From an uncultured Blautia sp. (GTDB lineage: Bacteria > Bacillota > Clostridia > Lachnospirales > Lachnospiraceae): a stretch of 60,306 nt of DNA. Location: assembly GCA_900539525.1 (NCBI GenBank), contig UQCM01000014.1, forward strand, positions 1 through 60,306, read 5' to 3'. Below, one piece after another: positions 8,853 to 16,911 of this stretch. Below the pieces are notes generated by a model. The model had not been told where the DNA came from and made no database searches. It was given only the letters and a program-made list of their open reading frames with translations. A program made the position numbers and the translations under genes. Numbering within the stretch: position 1 is the stretch's first letter; each line of letters starts with the position of its first letter.

Positions 8853-10067
8853 ATGCTAAAAGGAAAGACAGTGATACTGGGCGTGACCGGGAGTATTGCG
8901 GCGTACAAGATTGCCACTCTGGCGAGTATGCTGACGAAGCTTCACTGTGATGTCCATGTGATTATGACGAAAAATGCCACGAACTTTATAAATCCGATTA
9001 CGTTTGAAACACTGACGAACCATAAATGTCTGGTGGATACCTTCGACAGGAATTTTGAGTTTCAGGTAGAGCATGTGGCTCTGGCAAAGCAGGCGGATCT
9101 GGTGCTGGTAGCTCCTGCTACGGCAAATGTGATCGCAAAGATGGCATATGGGCTGGCAGACGATATGCTGACAACCACCGTTCTGGCCTGCACCTGCAGG
9201 AAGCTGGTGGCGCCTGCCATGAATACCCGGATGTATGAAAATGATATCGTGCAGAGAAACATCGAAGAGCTCAGAAAGAATCATTTTGAGATCATCACTC
9301 CTGCAGTCGGATTGCTTGCATGCAGGGATGTGGGAGCTGGAAAGATGGCGGAGCCGGAGGTACTTCTGGACTATATTCTCAGGGAGATCGCTTGTGAAAA
9401 GGATATGGCAGGGTTAAAGGTTCTGGTGACAGCGGGACCTACGAGAGAATCGATTGATCCGGTGCGCTTTATCACCAATCATTCCACCGGAAAGATGGGA
9501 TATGCCCTGGCGAAAAACTGTATGCTGCGCGGTGCCGATGTGACACTGGTGACAGGTCCGGTGACACTTAAGAAACCTCCCTTTGTGCGTGTCATTGAAA
9601 TCTCAAGTGCCAGAGAGATGTTTGATGCAGTGACAGAGAGAGCAAAGGAGCAGGATATTATTGTGAAGGCAGCTGCAGTGGCAGACTATCGCCCGAAGAC
9701 GGTGAGCACAGAAAAAGTGAAAAAGTCCGGTGCTGAAATGACGCTGGATCTGGAAAAGACCGATGATATCCTGAAATTTCTGGGAGAGCACCGCAAGTCC
9801 GGTCAGTTTTTGTGCGGATTTTCTATGGAAACAGAGCATATGGTGGAAAATTCCCGGGCAAAATTAGAAAAGAAGCATCTGGACATGGTGGTGGCCAACA
9901 ACCTGAAACAGGACGGTGCCGGGTTCGGTACAGACACCAATATTATTACAATGATCACAGAGAAACAGACCATCAGTCTGGAACTGATGAGTAAAGAGGA
10001 AGCAGCAGGCAGGATTATGGATCAGATCCTGAGGATGCGGAGGGAGGAAGCAAATGAAGAGATATGA
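8853..10067 (+). CDS. coaBC: Bifunctional phosphopantothenoylcysteine decarboxylase / phosphopantothenate-cysteine ligase
   Basis: CoaBC joins cysteine to 4'-phosphopantothenate and decarboxylates the product to phosphopantetheine. The 404-aa protein has the FMN-dependent CoaC half first (GSIAAYK near the start, PAMN followed by RMYEN, and LACRDVGAGKMAEP with the active cysteine) and the nucleotide-using CoaB half second (VTAGPTRESIDPVRFITNHS, then AAVADYRP and the KVKK loop). The ATG at 8853 follows a purine-rich GGAGAAAGAGAG; an upstream in-frame ATG would add 12 residues before the conserved GKTVILGVTGS start. The stop overlaps the next small gene. Confidence 0.95.
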   Translation: MLKGKTVILGVTGSIAAYKIATLASMLTKLHCDVHVIMTKNATNFINPITFETLTNHKCLVDTFDRNFEFQVEHVALAKQADLVLVAPATANVIAKMAYGLADDMLTTTVLACTCRKLVAPAMNTRMYENDIVQRNIEELRKNHFEIITPAVGLLACRDVGAGKMAEPEVLLDYILREIACEKDMAGLKVLVTAGPTRESIDPVRFITNHSTGKMGYALAKNCMLRGADVTLVTGPVTLKKPPFVRVIEISSAREMFDAVTERAKEQDIIVKAAAVADYRPKTVSTEKVKKSGAEMTLDLEKTDDILKFLGEHRKSGQFLCGFSMETEHMVENSRAKLEKKHLDMVVANNLKQDGAGFGTDTNIITMITEKQTISLELMSKEEAAGRIMDQILRMRREEANEEI

Positions 10068-10281
10068 AACAGTATGGGAAATTTTTAATGAATGTGCCAA
10101 TAATCAGATGCGCGATGTTTTCTTTGATGAAATAGAAACCGATGACATTGAGGGATTTTTGCACCGGAAATTCAAAGGACGTGAAGTTACCTTTGAAAAA
10201 AGTGTTCCGGAAGAGGGAACCGTGGTGTATGACATCGTGGCATCCGGCATCCGGCAGAGATATTCATTTACGGAAATATAA
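10054..10281 (+). CDS. Small conserved-looking protein of unknown function
   Basis: This is a 75-aa acidic, soluble protein with no recognised domain. It starts inside the end of coaBC (14-bp overlap) with GGAGG spaced correctly, and ends 11 bp before the potassium channel gene, so it is probably translated in the coaBC transcript. The sequence is rich in Glu, Asp and aromatic residues (DVFFDEIETDDIEGF) and resembles no nucleic-acid binder or toxin I know. I consider it a real gene because of the ribosome site, coupling and ordinary codon use. Confidence 0.6.
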   Translation: MKRYETVWEIFNECANNQMRDVFFDEIETDDIEGFLHRKFKGREVTFEKSVPEEGTVVYDIVASGIRQRYSFTEI

Positions 10282-10292
10282 GGATACAGGAT

Positions 10293-11633
10293 ATGAAAAA
10301 ATGGATAAGTAATCGATCGAAAATGCAGATCATCGGACTGGGATTCTTCTGTCTGATTCTGTTAGGAACCTTTCTTCTGATGCTGCCGGTTTCTGCAAGG
10401 GACGGGAGAATGACACCGGTTTCCGATGCGCTTTTCACAGCCACGTCAGCCACCTGTGTGACAGGACTGGTGATGGTAGATACCTGGACGCACTGGAGTC
10501 TTTTCGGGCAGATCATCATTCTTCTTCTGATTCAGACGGGCGGACTGGGATTTATGACAGTCAGTGTTTTGATCTCCCTGGCAGTGGGCAGAAAAATCGG
10601 ACTTCGTGAAAGAGGGCTTATTTCCGAAAGTGTGAATGCGATCCAGATGGGAGGGATCGTCCATCTGATGAAGAAAATCCTGCTGGGAACGCTGCTGGTG
10701 GAAGGAACGGGTGCAGTGCTGCTTTCCCTGCGGTTCTGTGAGGAGCATGGATTCTGGCGGGGAATCTACTACGGAATCTTTCATTCGGTTTCCGCATTCT
10801 GTAATGCCGGATTTGATCTGATGGGATATCAGGGGGAGTATTCCTCTCTGGTGAATTATTCCGGGGACTGGCTGGTGAATCTGACCATCATGGCGCTGGT
10901 CATTATCGGAGGAATCGGATTTATCGTCTGGGATGATGTGACAAGGCACGGGATTCATTTCAGAAAGTACAGACTGCATTCGAAAATTGTACTGGTTACG
11001 AGTACAGTGCTTGTATTTGGAGGCGCATTTCTCTATTATCTGTTTGAGGCGGGAAATCTGGCGAAGGATCTGGGACCGGGGGAAACCTTTCTGACCTGTC
11101 TGTTTGATTCCGTGACCATGAGAACAGCCGGATTTAATACGACGGACGTGGCAGGACTTTCCGACGGCAGCAAGCTGTTAAGCGTGATGCTGATGTTTAT
11201 CGGAGGCAGTCCCGGCTCTACGGCGGGAGGTGTCAAGACGACCACCATCCTGGTGCTGTTTCTCTATGTGCGGGCGAATATGAAGCGTACCCGCGGGGTA
11301 AATATTTTCCAGCGAAGGATCGGGGATGATACGATCAAGAGAGCCAGTGCAGTCGCATGCACGAATATGCTGCTGGCGCTGATGGCGGCGCTGTTCATAT
11401 GCGGAACCCAGGGACTTGACCTGCGGGATGTGCTTCTGGAAACCTTTTCCGCCATCAGCACCGTGGGTGTCTCTGCCGGGATCACGCGGGATCTGACCCT
11501 GATCTCGCAGGCTGTAGTGATTCTGCTGATGTATTGCGGAAGAGTTGGAAGTCTGTCCATGGCGCTGTCATTTTCAGAAAAGAAAAAGATATTACCATAT
11601 GAACTGCCGGAGGAAAAGATTTTGATCGGATGA
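10293..11633 (+). CDS. Potassium uptake channel subunit, KtrB/TrkH family
   Basis: This 446-aa membrane protein is the ion-conducting subunit of a Ktr/Trk potassium system. Four selectivity-filter loops are visible: ATCVTGL (residues ~47-53), FCNAGFD (~168), MRTAGFNTTD (~275) and STVGVSAG (~390), each with the central glycine. Its length fits KtrB rather than the longer TrkH. The regulatory NAD/ATP-binding ring protein (KtrA/TrkA) is not encoded next to it, so it must be supplied from elsewhere. It is followed after 11 bp by an AI-2E-family permease. Confidence 0.92.
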   Translation: MKKWISNRSKMQIIGLGFFCLILLGTFLLMLPVSARDGRMTPVSDALFTATSATCVTGLVMVDTWTHWSLFGQIIILLLIQTGGLGFMTVSVLISLAVGRKIGLRERGLISESVNAIQMGGIVHLMKKILLGTLLVEGTGAVLLSLRFCEEHGFWRGIYYGIFHSVSAFCNAGFDLMGYQGEYSSLVNYSGDWLVNLTIMALVIIGGIGFIVWDDVTRHGIHFRKYRLHSKIVLVTSTVLVFGGAFLYYLFEAGNLAKDLGPGETFLTCLFDSVTMRTAGFNTTDVAGLSDGSKLLSVMLMFIGGSPGSTAGGVKTTTILVLFLYVRANMKRTRGVNIFQRRIGDDTIKRASAVACTNMLLALMAALFICGTQGLDLRDVLLETFSAISTVGVSAGITRDLTLISQAVVILLMYCGRVGSLSMALSFSEKKKILPYELPEEKILIG

Positions 11634-11644
11634 GGAGTTAAGAA

Positions 11645-12793
11645 ATGGAGATTAAAATTAAAAATAAACGGAGTCTGCTGATCATTATTACATGCGGGAT
11701 TCTTTTTTACTGGGGACTGAATCATCTGTCGGTGTTTCTTGGTATTCTGAAGCAGTTACTCGGCGTCGTGTCGCCCTTTTTAATGGGAGGTGCGATTGCC
11801 TTTGTGCTGAATGTCCCAATGAAAAATATTGAGAAAAGGCTGCTATCCGTATTCAAAGAGAAGAAAATGCTGCTGCGTGCCGTGAGCATTCTGGCATCCT
11901 TTCTGCTGGCGCTTGGAATTGTAGTATTTGTAGTGATGATGGTCATTCCGGCTCTGATCGATACACTGGTTCAGCTCAATGCGGGAATTCCCAGATTTCT
12001 GGATAATGTAAATGAGTGGCTGCTGACACTGACGAAGGATTATCCGGAGATAACCGATTATCTGATGTCGATCGAGCTGAACTGGACGGATATCACACAG
12101 AAAGCGATGGCGTTCCTGCAGAACAGTGCCGCAGGACTGCTGCGTTCCACCTGGGGAATGGCATCTTCGGTGATCGGAGGAATCACCACGGCTGCGATCG
12201 GCCTGATTTTTTCAGTGTATATTCTTGCTGAGAAAGAAAAGCTGGGAATGCAGTTTAAGAAGATTATCTATGCCTACCTTCCGGAGCATGTGGTTGCTCA
12301 CATCCTGAAGGTCAGCCGTCTGTCGGCAAAGACCTTTTCCGGGTTTATATCGGGGCAGTGTACAGAGGCCGTGGCCTTCGGTCTGCTCTGCTATCTGGCG
12401 ATGACGATCTTTGATTTCCCTTACGCAGTATGTGTGTCTGTGCTCATCGGCTTTATGACGCTGCTTCCTGTGGTGGGGGCGTTCCTTGGTACGGCACTGG
12501 GAGCCATTCTGATCATGGTCAGCAGCCCTGTCAAGGCGATATGGTTTGTAGTCATGATCATCATTCTTCAGCAGATCGACGGAAATCTGATCTATCCGAG
12601 AATCGTGGGAAGCTCCGTGGGGTTGCCCAGTATGTGGGTTCTTGTAGCAGTGACGGTGGGCGGAAGCCTGATGGGTGTATTCGGAATGCTGGTGTTTGTA
12701 CCTCTTGTTTCCGTACTCTATGCACTCTTCCGTGAGAATGTCTATAAGAATCTACATAAAAAGGCGATCACACAGGAAAAGCTGGAGCGATAA
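11645..12793 (+). CDS. AI-2E (PerM) family transporter
   Basis: This 382-aa membrane protein has about eight helices with the long central soluble stretch typical of the family (residues ~80-150) and the conserved C-terminal block IDGNLIYPRIVGSSVGLPSMWVL... . Members include the autoinducer-2 exporter TqsA and Na+/H+ antiporters, so the substrate is open. GGAG precedes the ATG, and the gap of 11 bp from the potassium channel suggests one transcript; a sodium or proton role would fit that partner. No terminator is clear after it; a dispersed repeat follows at 12797. Confidence 0.85.
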   Translation: MEIKIKNKRSLLIIITCGILFYWGLNHLSVFLGILKQLLGVVSPFLMGGAIAFVLNVPMKNIEKRLLSVFKEKKMLLRAVSILASFLLALGIVVFVVMMVIPALIDTLVQLNAGIPRFLDNVNEWLLTLTKDYPEITDYLMSIELNWTDITQKAMAFLQNSAAGLLRSTWGMASSVIGGITTAAIGLIFSVYILAEKEKLGMQFKKIIYAYLPEHVVAHILKVSRLSAKTFSGFISGQCTEAVAFGLLCYLAMTIFDFPYAVCVSVLIGFMTLLPVVGAFLGTALGAILIMVSSPVKAIWFVVMIIILQQIDGNLIYPRIVGSSVGLPSMWVLVAVTVGGSLMGVFGMLVFVPLVSVLYALFRENVYKNLHKKAITQEKLER

Positions 12794-12796
12794 AAA

Positions 12797-12829
12797 CACC
12801 TCGAATTAACTGATGTGTGAATAGTAATG
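12797..12829 (+). repeat. Dispersed repeat, copy 1 (CACCTCGAA...GTGTGAATAGTA)
   Basis: This stretch of about 33 bp begins CACCTCGAA and ends GTGTGAATAGTAATG. A close copy lies at 59996-60028. Both copies follow a stop codon within a few bases. The rest of the 160-bp gap to the mrp gene shows no gene. Confidence 0.6.
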
Positions 12830-12953
12830 GAAAGGAAGCCTTGTAAAATTCCGGTTCGTGATGTATGCTGTATATCGATGAGGAAATACATAAGGCGTGT
12901 TTCCGTGTAAAGAAAGATGCCGGGAGTCCGGCAGATGTAAGGAGGAAAGAAAA

Positions 12954-13790
12954 ATGGCAGAGAAAGAATGCAGCAATAAAGGCTGCACAAAGGAAAGCTG
13001 TGAGGGCTGCCCGTCCAAACAGCAGCCGCAGAGCTTTTTGGTAGAACCGAATTGTTATACGGAGATCAAGCATGTGATTGGTGTCGTCAGCGGAAAAGGC
13101 GGCGTGGGTAAATCCATGGTAACCGCTTCCCTGGCAAATATGATGGCGAAGAAGGGCTACCGGGTGGGAATTCTTGATGCAGATATCACAGGACCATCCA
13201 TTCCAAAGATGTACGGTCTTCACGGACCGGCACAGGCGGACGATGAAGGGATCTATCCGATGCTCAGCGCCAATGACATCAAGATCATGTCCATCAATCT
13301 TCTGATGCCGGATGAGGAATCGCCGGTCATCTGGAGAGGACCTGTCATTTCCAATATGGTAAAACAGTTCTGGAGTGATGTCATCTGGGGCGAGTTGGAT
13401 TATCTCTTTGTGGATATGCCGCCGGGAACAGGAGATGTTCCTTTGACTGTATTCCAGTCCCTTCCGGTGGAGGGAATCGTGATCGTCTCCTCACCGCAGG
13501 ATCTGGTACGTATGATTGTAAAGAAAGCATACAACATGGCCAGAGCGATGAATATCCGTGTGCTTGGAATCGTTGAGAACTACAGTTATTTCAAGTGTCC
13601 GGACTGCGGAAAGGAAATCCAGGTCTTTGGTGAGAGCCATATCGATGAGATCGCGGGTGAGCTGGAAATTCCGGTACTCGGAAAGATGCCGATCGATCCG
13701 GAGTTTGCGAAATATGCAGATCTGGGCAATTTCGAACTGGCGGACAACACTTATGTAGAGCCTGCATTTGCAGTACTGCATACAAAATAG
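12954..13790 (+). CDS. Mrp/Nbp35-type P-loop ATPase, iron-sulfur carrier
   Basis: This 278-aa cytoplasmic ATPase probably carries or delivers iron-sulfur clusters to apoproteins. It has the deviant Walker A GKGGVGKS (residues 47-54), a Walker B in DYLFVDMPPGTGDVPL, an N-terminal cysteine group (Cys6, 11, 16, 19, Nbp35-like) and a C-terminal CPDC pair (~215) that bridges the dimer in this family. The ATG at 12954 follows AAGGAGG; longer in-frame versions start in the intergenic repeat region. Many Fe-S enzymes lie in this window, but no ISC or SUF genes do. Confidence 0.9.
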   Translation: MAEKECSNKGCTKESCEGCPSKQQPQSFLVEPNCYTEIKHVIGVVSGKGGVGKSMVTASLANMMAKKGYRVGILDADITGPSIPKMYGLHGPAQADDEGIYPMLSANDIKIMSINLLMPDEESPVIWRGPVISNMVKQFWSDVIWGELDYLFVDMPPGTGDVPLTVFQSLPVEGIVIVSSPQDLVRMIVKKAYNMARAMNIRVLGIVENYSYFKCPDCGKEIQVFGESHIDEIAGELEIPVLGKMPIDPEFAKYADLGNFELADNTYVEPAFAVLHTK

Positions 13791-13856
13791 GGAAAGTCTC
13801 GTAGAGGCGATTTTGAGAATGGACTCTGAATAGTTACAGTTTTTTTATACGGGGAG

Positions 13857-13894
13857 ACCGTCTGTAGTGGATGAAGGCTACAGGCGGTTTTTTC
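13857..13894 (+). terminator. Intrinsic terminator after the Mrp-type ATPase
   Basis: ACCGTCTGTAG (13857-13867) pairs with CTACAGGCGGT (13878-13888) and a run of six T follows. Just upstream (13808-13839) is a copy of the GGACTC repeat. Confidence 0.8.
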
Positions 13895-14044
13895 CGTTAT
13901 ATGAAAAACATCTCCGGATCTTTTATATAACATCGAATATTTGTTCGAAAAACACTTGCGCAGGAAAATGGCATGTGATACAATGAAAGCAAACAAATGT
14001 TCTGTAAAACAGCGATATGTCAAGGTAACAGGAGGACACAGAGG

Positions 14045-15337
14045 ATGACGATACAGGAAACAATGAGTATTGAAGAAAAGCTGGATATTCTTTCGGATGC
14101 CGCGAAGTATGACGTGGCATGTACCTCCAGCGGAGTGGACAGGAAGGGAGACGGGAAGCACATGGGGAATGCAGTGGCGAAGGGAATCTGTCACAGTTTC
14201 TCAGCGGATGGCAGATGTATTTCCTTATTAAAGATCCTGTTCACCAATGAGTGTGTTTTTGACTGCAAATACTGTATCAACCGCTGTTCGAATGATGTTC
14301 CCAGAGCCTCTTTTACACCGGAAGAGGTCTGTCTGCTCACAATTGAATTTTACCGGCGTAATTATATAGAAGGGCTTTTTTTAAGCTCCGGAATTTTAAA
14401 GAATCCCGCCTATACGATGGAACTTCTCTATCAGACACTGTACAAACTGAGAAATGAATATGGATTTCAGGGCTATATCCACGTAAAAGCGATTCCCGGC
14501 GCACCGCAGGAGCTGATCGACCGTACAGGGCTGCTGGCAGACAGGATGAGCATTAATCTGGAGCTGCCTACGTCAGAAGGCCTGAAGAAGCTGGCACCGC
14601 ATAAGAGCAGGCGGACGATCCTTGGTCCCATGCGTCAGATCCAGATGCGGAGAGAGGAGAATAAGTATGAGCTGGCGCTTTATAAGCAGGCTCCGCGCTT
14701 TGTACCGGCAGGGCAGAGCACGCAGATGATCATCGGTGCCACTCCGGAGAATGATTTTGAGATCGTATCGGTGGCGGAGTCTCTCTATCAGAAGTTTCAG
14801 CTGAAGAGAGTATTTTATTCGGCATTTGTTCAGGTGAATGAGGATGCCAGCCTTCCGGCCCTGCCCGGCGGGCCTCCGCTTTTGCGGGAACACCGCCTGT
14901 ATCAGGCAGACTGGCTGATGCGGTTTTATGGATTTCAGGCATCGGAGCTTCTCTCCAAGGAGCATCCGAATTTCAATATGTTTCTGGATCCGAAATGTGA
15001 CTGGGCGATTTCCCATCTGGAACAGTTTCCGGTGGAGGTGACGCAGGCGGATTACCGGACGCTTCTGAGAGTTCCGGGAATCGGTGTGAAGTCTGCGCAG
15101 AGGATTGTGAAGGCGCGAAGATACGGGACACTTCGTTTTGAGGATCTGAAGAAGATGGGAGTCGTGCTGAAAAGAGCGCTGTATTTTATTACCTGCGCGG
15201 GGAAGATGATGTATCCCGTGAAGCTGGAGGAGGACTATATTATGAGAAATCTGCTGAGTGTAAAGGAACGCCTTCCCTTTGACCTTGAGCATTATCATCA
15301 GCTGAATCTGTTTGATGACTGTGGGGTGGCGCGGTAG
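14045..15337 (+). CDS. Putative DNA modification/repair radical SAM protein
   Basis: This 430-aa protein has the radical SAM cluster motif CVFDCKYC (Cys70, 74, 77) and, near residues 338-352, a helix-hairpin-helix LLRVPGIGVKSAQRI that would bind DNA. This architecture matches the family I know as 'putative DNA modification/repair radical SAM protein' (TIGR03916-like), which occurs with the protein encoded next, in some genomes linked to a uracil-DNA-glycosylase-like domain. The chemistry is unknown. AGGAGG precedes the ATG at 14045; the in-frame upstream start lacks a site. The next gene starts on the base after its stop. Confidence 0.87.
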   Translation: MTIQETMSIEEKLDILSDAAKYDVACTSSGVDRKGDGKHMGNAVAKGICHSFSADGRCISLLKILFTNECVFDCKYCINRCSNDVPRASFTPEEVCLLTIEFYRRNYIEGLFLSSGILKNPAYTMELLYQTLYKLRNEYGFQGYIHVKAIPGAPQELIDRTGLLADRMSINLELPTSEGLKKLAPHKSRRTILGPMRQIQMRREENKYELALYKQAPRFVPAGQSTQMIIGATPENDFEIVSVAESLYQKFQLKRVFYSAFVQVNEDASLPALPGGPPLLREHRLYQADWLMRFYGFQASELLSKEHPNFNMFLDPKCDWAISHLEQFPVEVTQADYRTLLRVPGIGVKSAQRIVKARRYGTLRFEDLKKMGVVLKRALYFITCAGKMMYPVKLEEDYIMRNLLSVKERLPFDLEHYHQLNLFDDCGVAR

Positions 15338-16120
15338 ATGGAAGAGCAGAAGACGATCTTTTTATGTGAGGACAGCACCGATGGGATCTTTACCGGTGTG
15401 TATGATGCCTGGGACAGCAGACTGGGGCACGGGAATGTGGAGCTGGCCGTGAAGCATAACAGGAATCTGGAGCTGTTTGCCAGGTATCAGGAGGTAGAGA
15501 CAGACACAGGCAAAGCAGAGAAGGTGGCCAATACGATACGCAGACAGATGGGATATGAGGATTACAGGCATATCTATTATGCGACACTGTCGCGGCATGA
15601 GGAGAAGGCAGACAGCATCTACCGGACGATCGTTGCGGGACTTTCGAAAGGCAGGAGCGGTCCGGTGATGCAGAACCTGCAGGATCCGGATATCTGCCGG
15701 GTGTTTGAACTGTCCAGGACTATAGGGTATGAATCACACCGGTATCTCGGATTTGTGAGATTCCGGGAGCTGGAGGGCGGTGTGCTGTTTTCAGAAATCC
15801 AACCGGAGAATGCGATTCTTCCGCTGATCGGGGATCATTTCGCGGACCGCTTCCCGGGTGAACACTTTCTGATCTATGACAGAACACACCAGACCTTTCT
15901 GGTGCATGAAGCCTTTAAACAGTGGGTTCTGCTGGTTGGGGAGACGCCTGACCGGGAGCAGACAGAGTGTGTTTCGTGGAAAGAGGCGCAGATTGCGGGA
16001 CTCTGGAAAGGCTTTTGCCGGTCCATTGCGATCGGGGAAAGGGAGAACCAGAGGCTTCAGCAGCAGCTTTTGCCGTTAAAATTCCGTGCATTTATGACAG
16101 AAATGAAAGGAAGTGACTGA
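15338..16120 (+). CDS. Probable DNA metabolism protein, partner of the radical SAM protein (DUF4130-type)
   Basis: This 260-aa soluble protein is the standard partner of the preceding radical SAM protein (TIGR03915-like, containing a DUF4130-type domain). The region with DHFADRFPGEHFLIYDRTHQ in the C-terminal half is characteristic. Its ATG directly abuts the stop of the radical SAM gene, so translation is coupled. In some genomes this domain is fused to a UDG-like domain, suggesting base repair or modification. No catalytic residues are known to me. Downstream is a gene-free stretch of about 470 bp. Confidence 0.85.
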   Translation: MEEQKTIFLCEDSTDGIFTGVYDAWDSRLGHGNVELAVKHNRNLELFARYQEVETDTGKAEKVANTIRRQMGYEDYRHIYYATLSRHEEKADSIYRTIVAGLSKGRSGPVMQNLQDPDICRVFELSRTIGYESHRYLGFVRFRELEGGVLFSEIQPENAILPLIGDHFADRFPGEHFLIYDRTHQTFLVHEAFKQWVLLVGETPDREQTECVSWKEAQIAGLWKGFCRSIAIGERENQRLQQQLLPLKFRAFMTEMKGSD

Positions 16121-16590
16121 AAGATCGTGCGTGGAACCATCCAGAAACCGGTTGTGACACCTGGTTCAGTTTTAACATGCATCAGGCTGCTTACAGATTT
16201 GTAACGGTTTAAAGGCATAAAGATATTTATAAAATCTGCCTCCAGTAAGCAGGTTTCACGCGGCAAATATTTATAATCTGCATGACTGTGGACAGTTCTG
16301 CAAATTTATCGGACGATAAAATAAATAAAATTTTAAAAGGATTTTTGTAAAAAACAGGAATACTACCGGAAAATCCGGGAAATACTAAAACAGGATGTCG
16401 ATGAAAAAAAGTTGACAAATAAAAATCACAGTGGCATAATGCAGGGAAGAAATTTGAGACAGGTGACAGAAAGTCTTATATTTCGAGGATAATCCCCTGA
16501 ATGCGACAGGAAGTATCCAAAACTCTGTCCGACTTTGTCAGACTCTGTGTAGTTACCGATTGTGAGTTGAAACGAGAAAGGATGATGACT
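16121..16590. other. Gene-free interval before the HPr-like gene
   Basis: No credible coding region is seen. The stretch is AT-rich from 16260 onward, contains a perfect 7-bp palindrome TTTATCG/CGATAAA (16305-16320), and holds the promoter at 16412-16440. The predicted leader of the HPr-like mRNA is about 145 nt, which is long, but I could not match it to a known riboswitch or leader class. Confidence 0.5.
16412..16440 (+). promoter_or_regulatory. Strong sigma-A promoter of the HPr-like gene
   Basis: Perfect TTGACA (16412-16417), a 17-bp spacer and CATAAT (16435-16440). It would start transcription near 16447. Confidence 0.75.
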
Positions 16591-16827
16591 ATGGTAGAGA
16601 GAACAGAAAAAAAGATCAGGCTCAATGAACTGGAAGAGGTTAAGGAGTTCGTTCATGCCGCCGGGAAGTGTGACTTTGACATTGATGTATCTTATAATAG
16701 AATCATTATTGATGCGAAATCCATGCTTGGCGTTCTCAGCCTGGATCTGACCAGGGAACTGACCGTGAAGTATGGCGGTAAGGATCTGCAGTTTGAGAAT
16801 GTTCTGAGTAAGTATACAGTTGCGTAA
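16591..16827 (+). CDS. HPr-like protein lacking the phosphorylatable histidine
   Basis: This 78-aa protein aligns with the HPr phosphocarrier fold: a beta strand, a helix around EEVKEFVHAAGKC, FDIDVSYN, then DAKSMLGVLSLDL, which matches the KSIMGVMSL block containing regulatory Ser46. The GLHARPA segment with catalytic His15 is absent; the residues there are NELEEVKEF. It therefore cannot be a normal PTS carrier but keeps the HPr-kinase site, as Crh does in Bacillus. I choose the ATG at 16591 (9 nt after AAAGG); ATGs at 16582 and 16585 are alternatives. It is monocistronic, with a strong promoter and a terminator. Confidence 0.75.
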   Translation: MVERTEKKIRLNELEEVKEFVHAAGKCDFDIDVSYNRIIIDAKSMLGVLSLDLTRELTVKYGGKDLQFENVLSKYTVA

Positions 16828-16843
16828 AACAGAAGAAATTGAG

Positions 16844-16894
16844 AATCCCCCGATCCTGTGATTTTATAAGAAATCGTGGAGTCGGGGGATTTTA
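16844..16894 (+). terminator. Intrinsic terminator after the HPr-like gene
   Basis: AATCCCCCGA (16844-16853) pairs with TCGGGGGATT (16882-16891), with an inner GATTT/AAATC pairing, followed by a short T-rich tail. The helicase start codon lies only 18 bp beyond, so readthrough may express it. Confidence 0.75.
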
Positions 16895-16911
16895 TCGAAG
16901 AAGGTATGGCG

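Noticed and set aside
16441..16590. Possible riboswitch in the long leader of the HPr-like gene
   Set aside because: I could not match conserved elements of any known riboswitch or T-box, and no terminator/antiterminator pair is visible.
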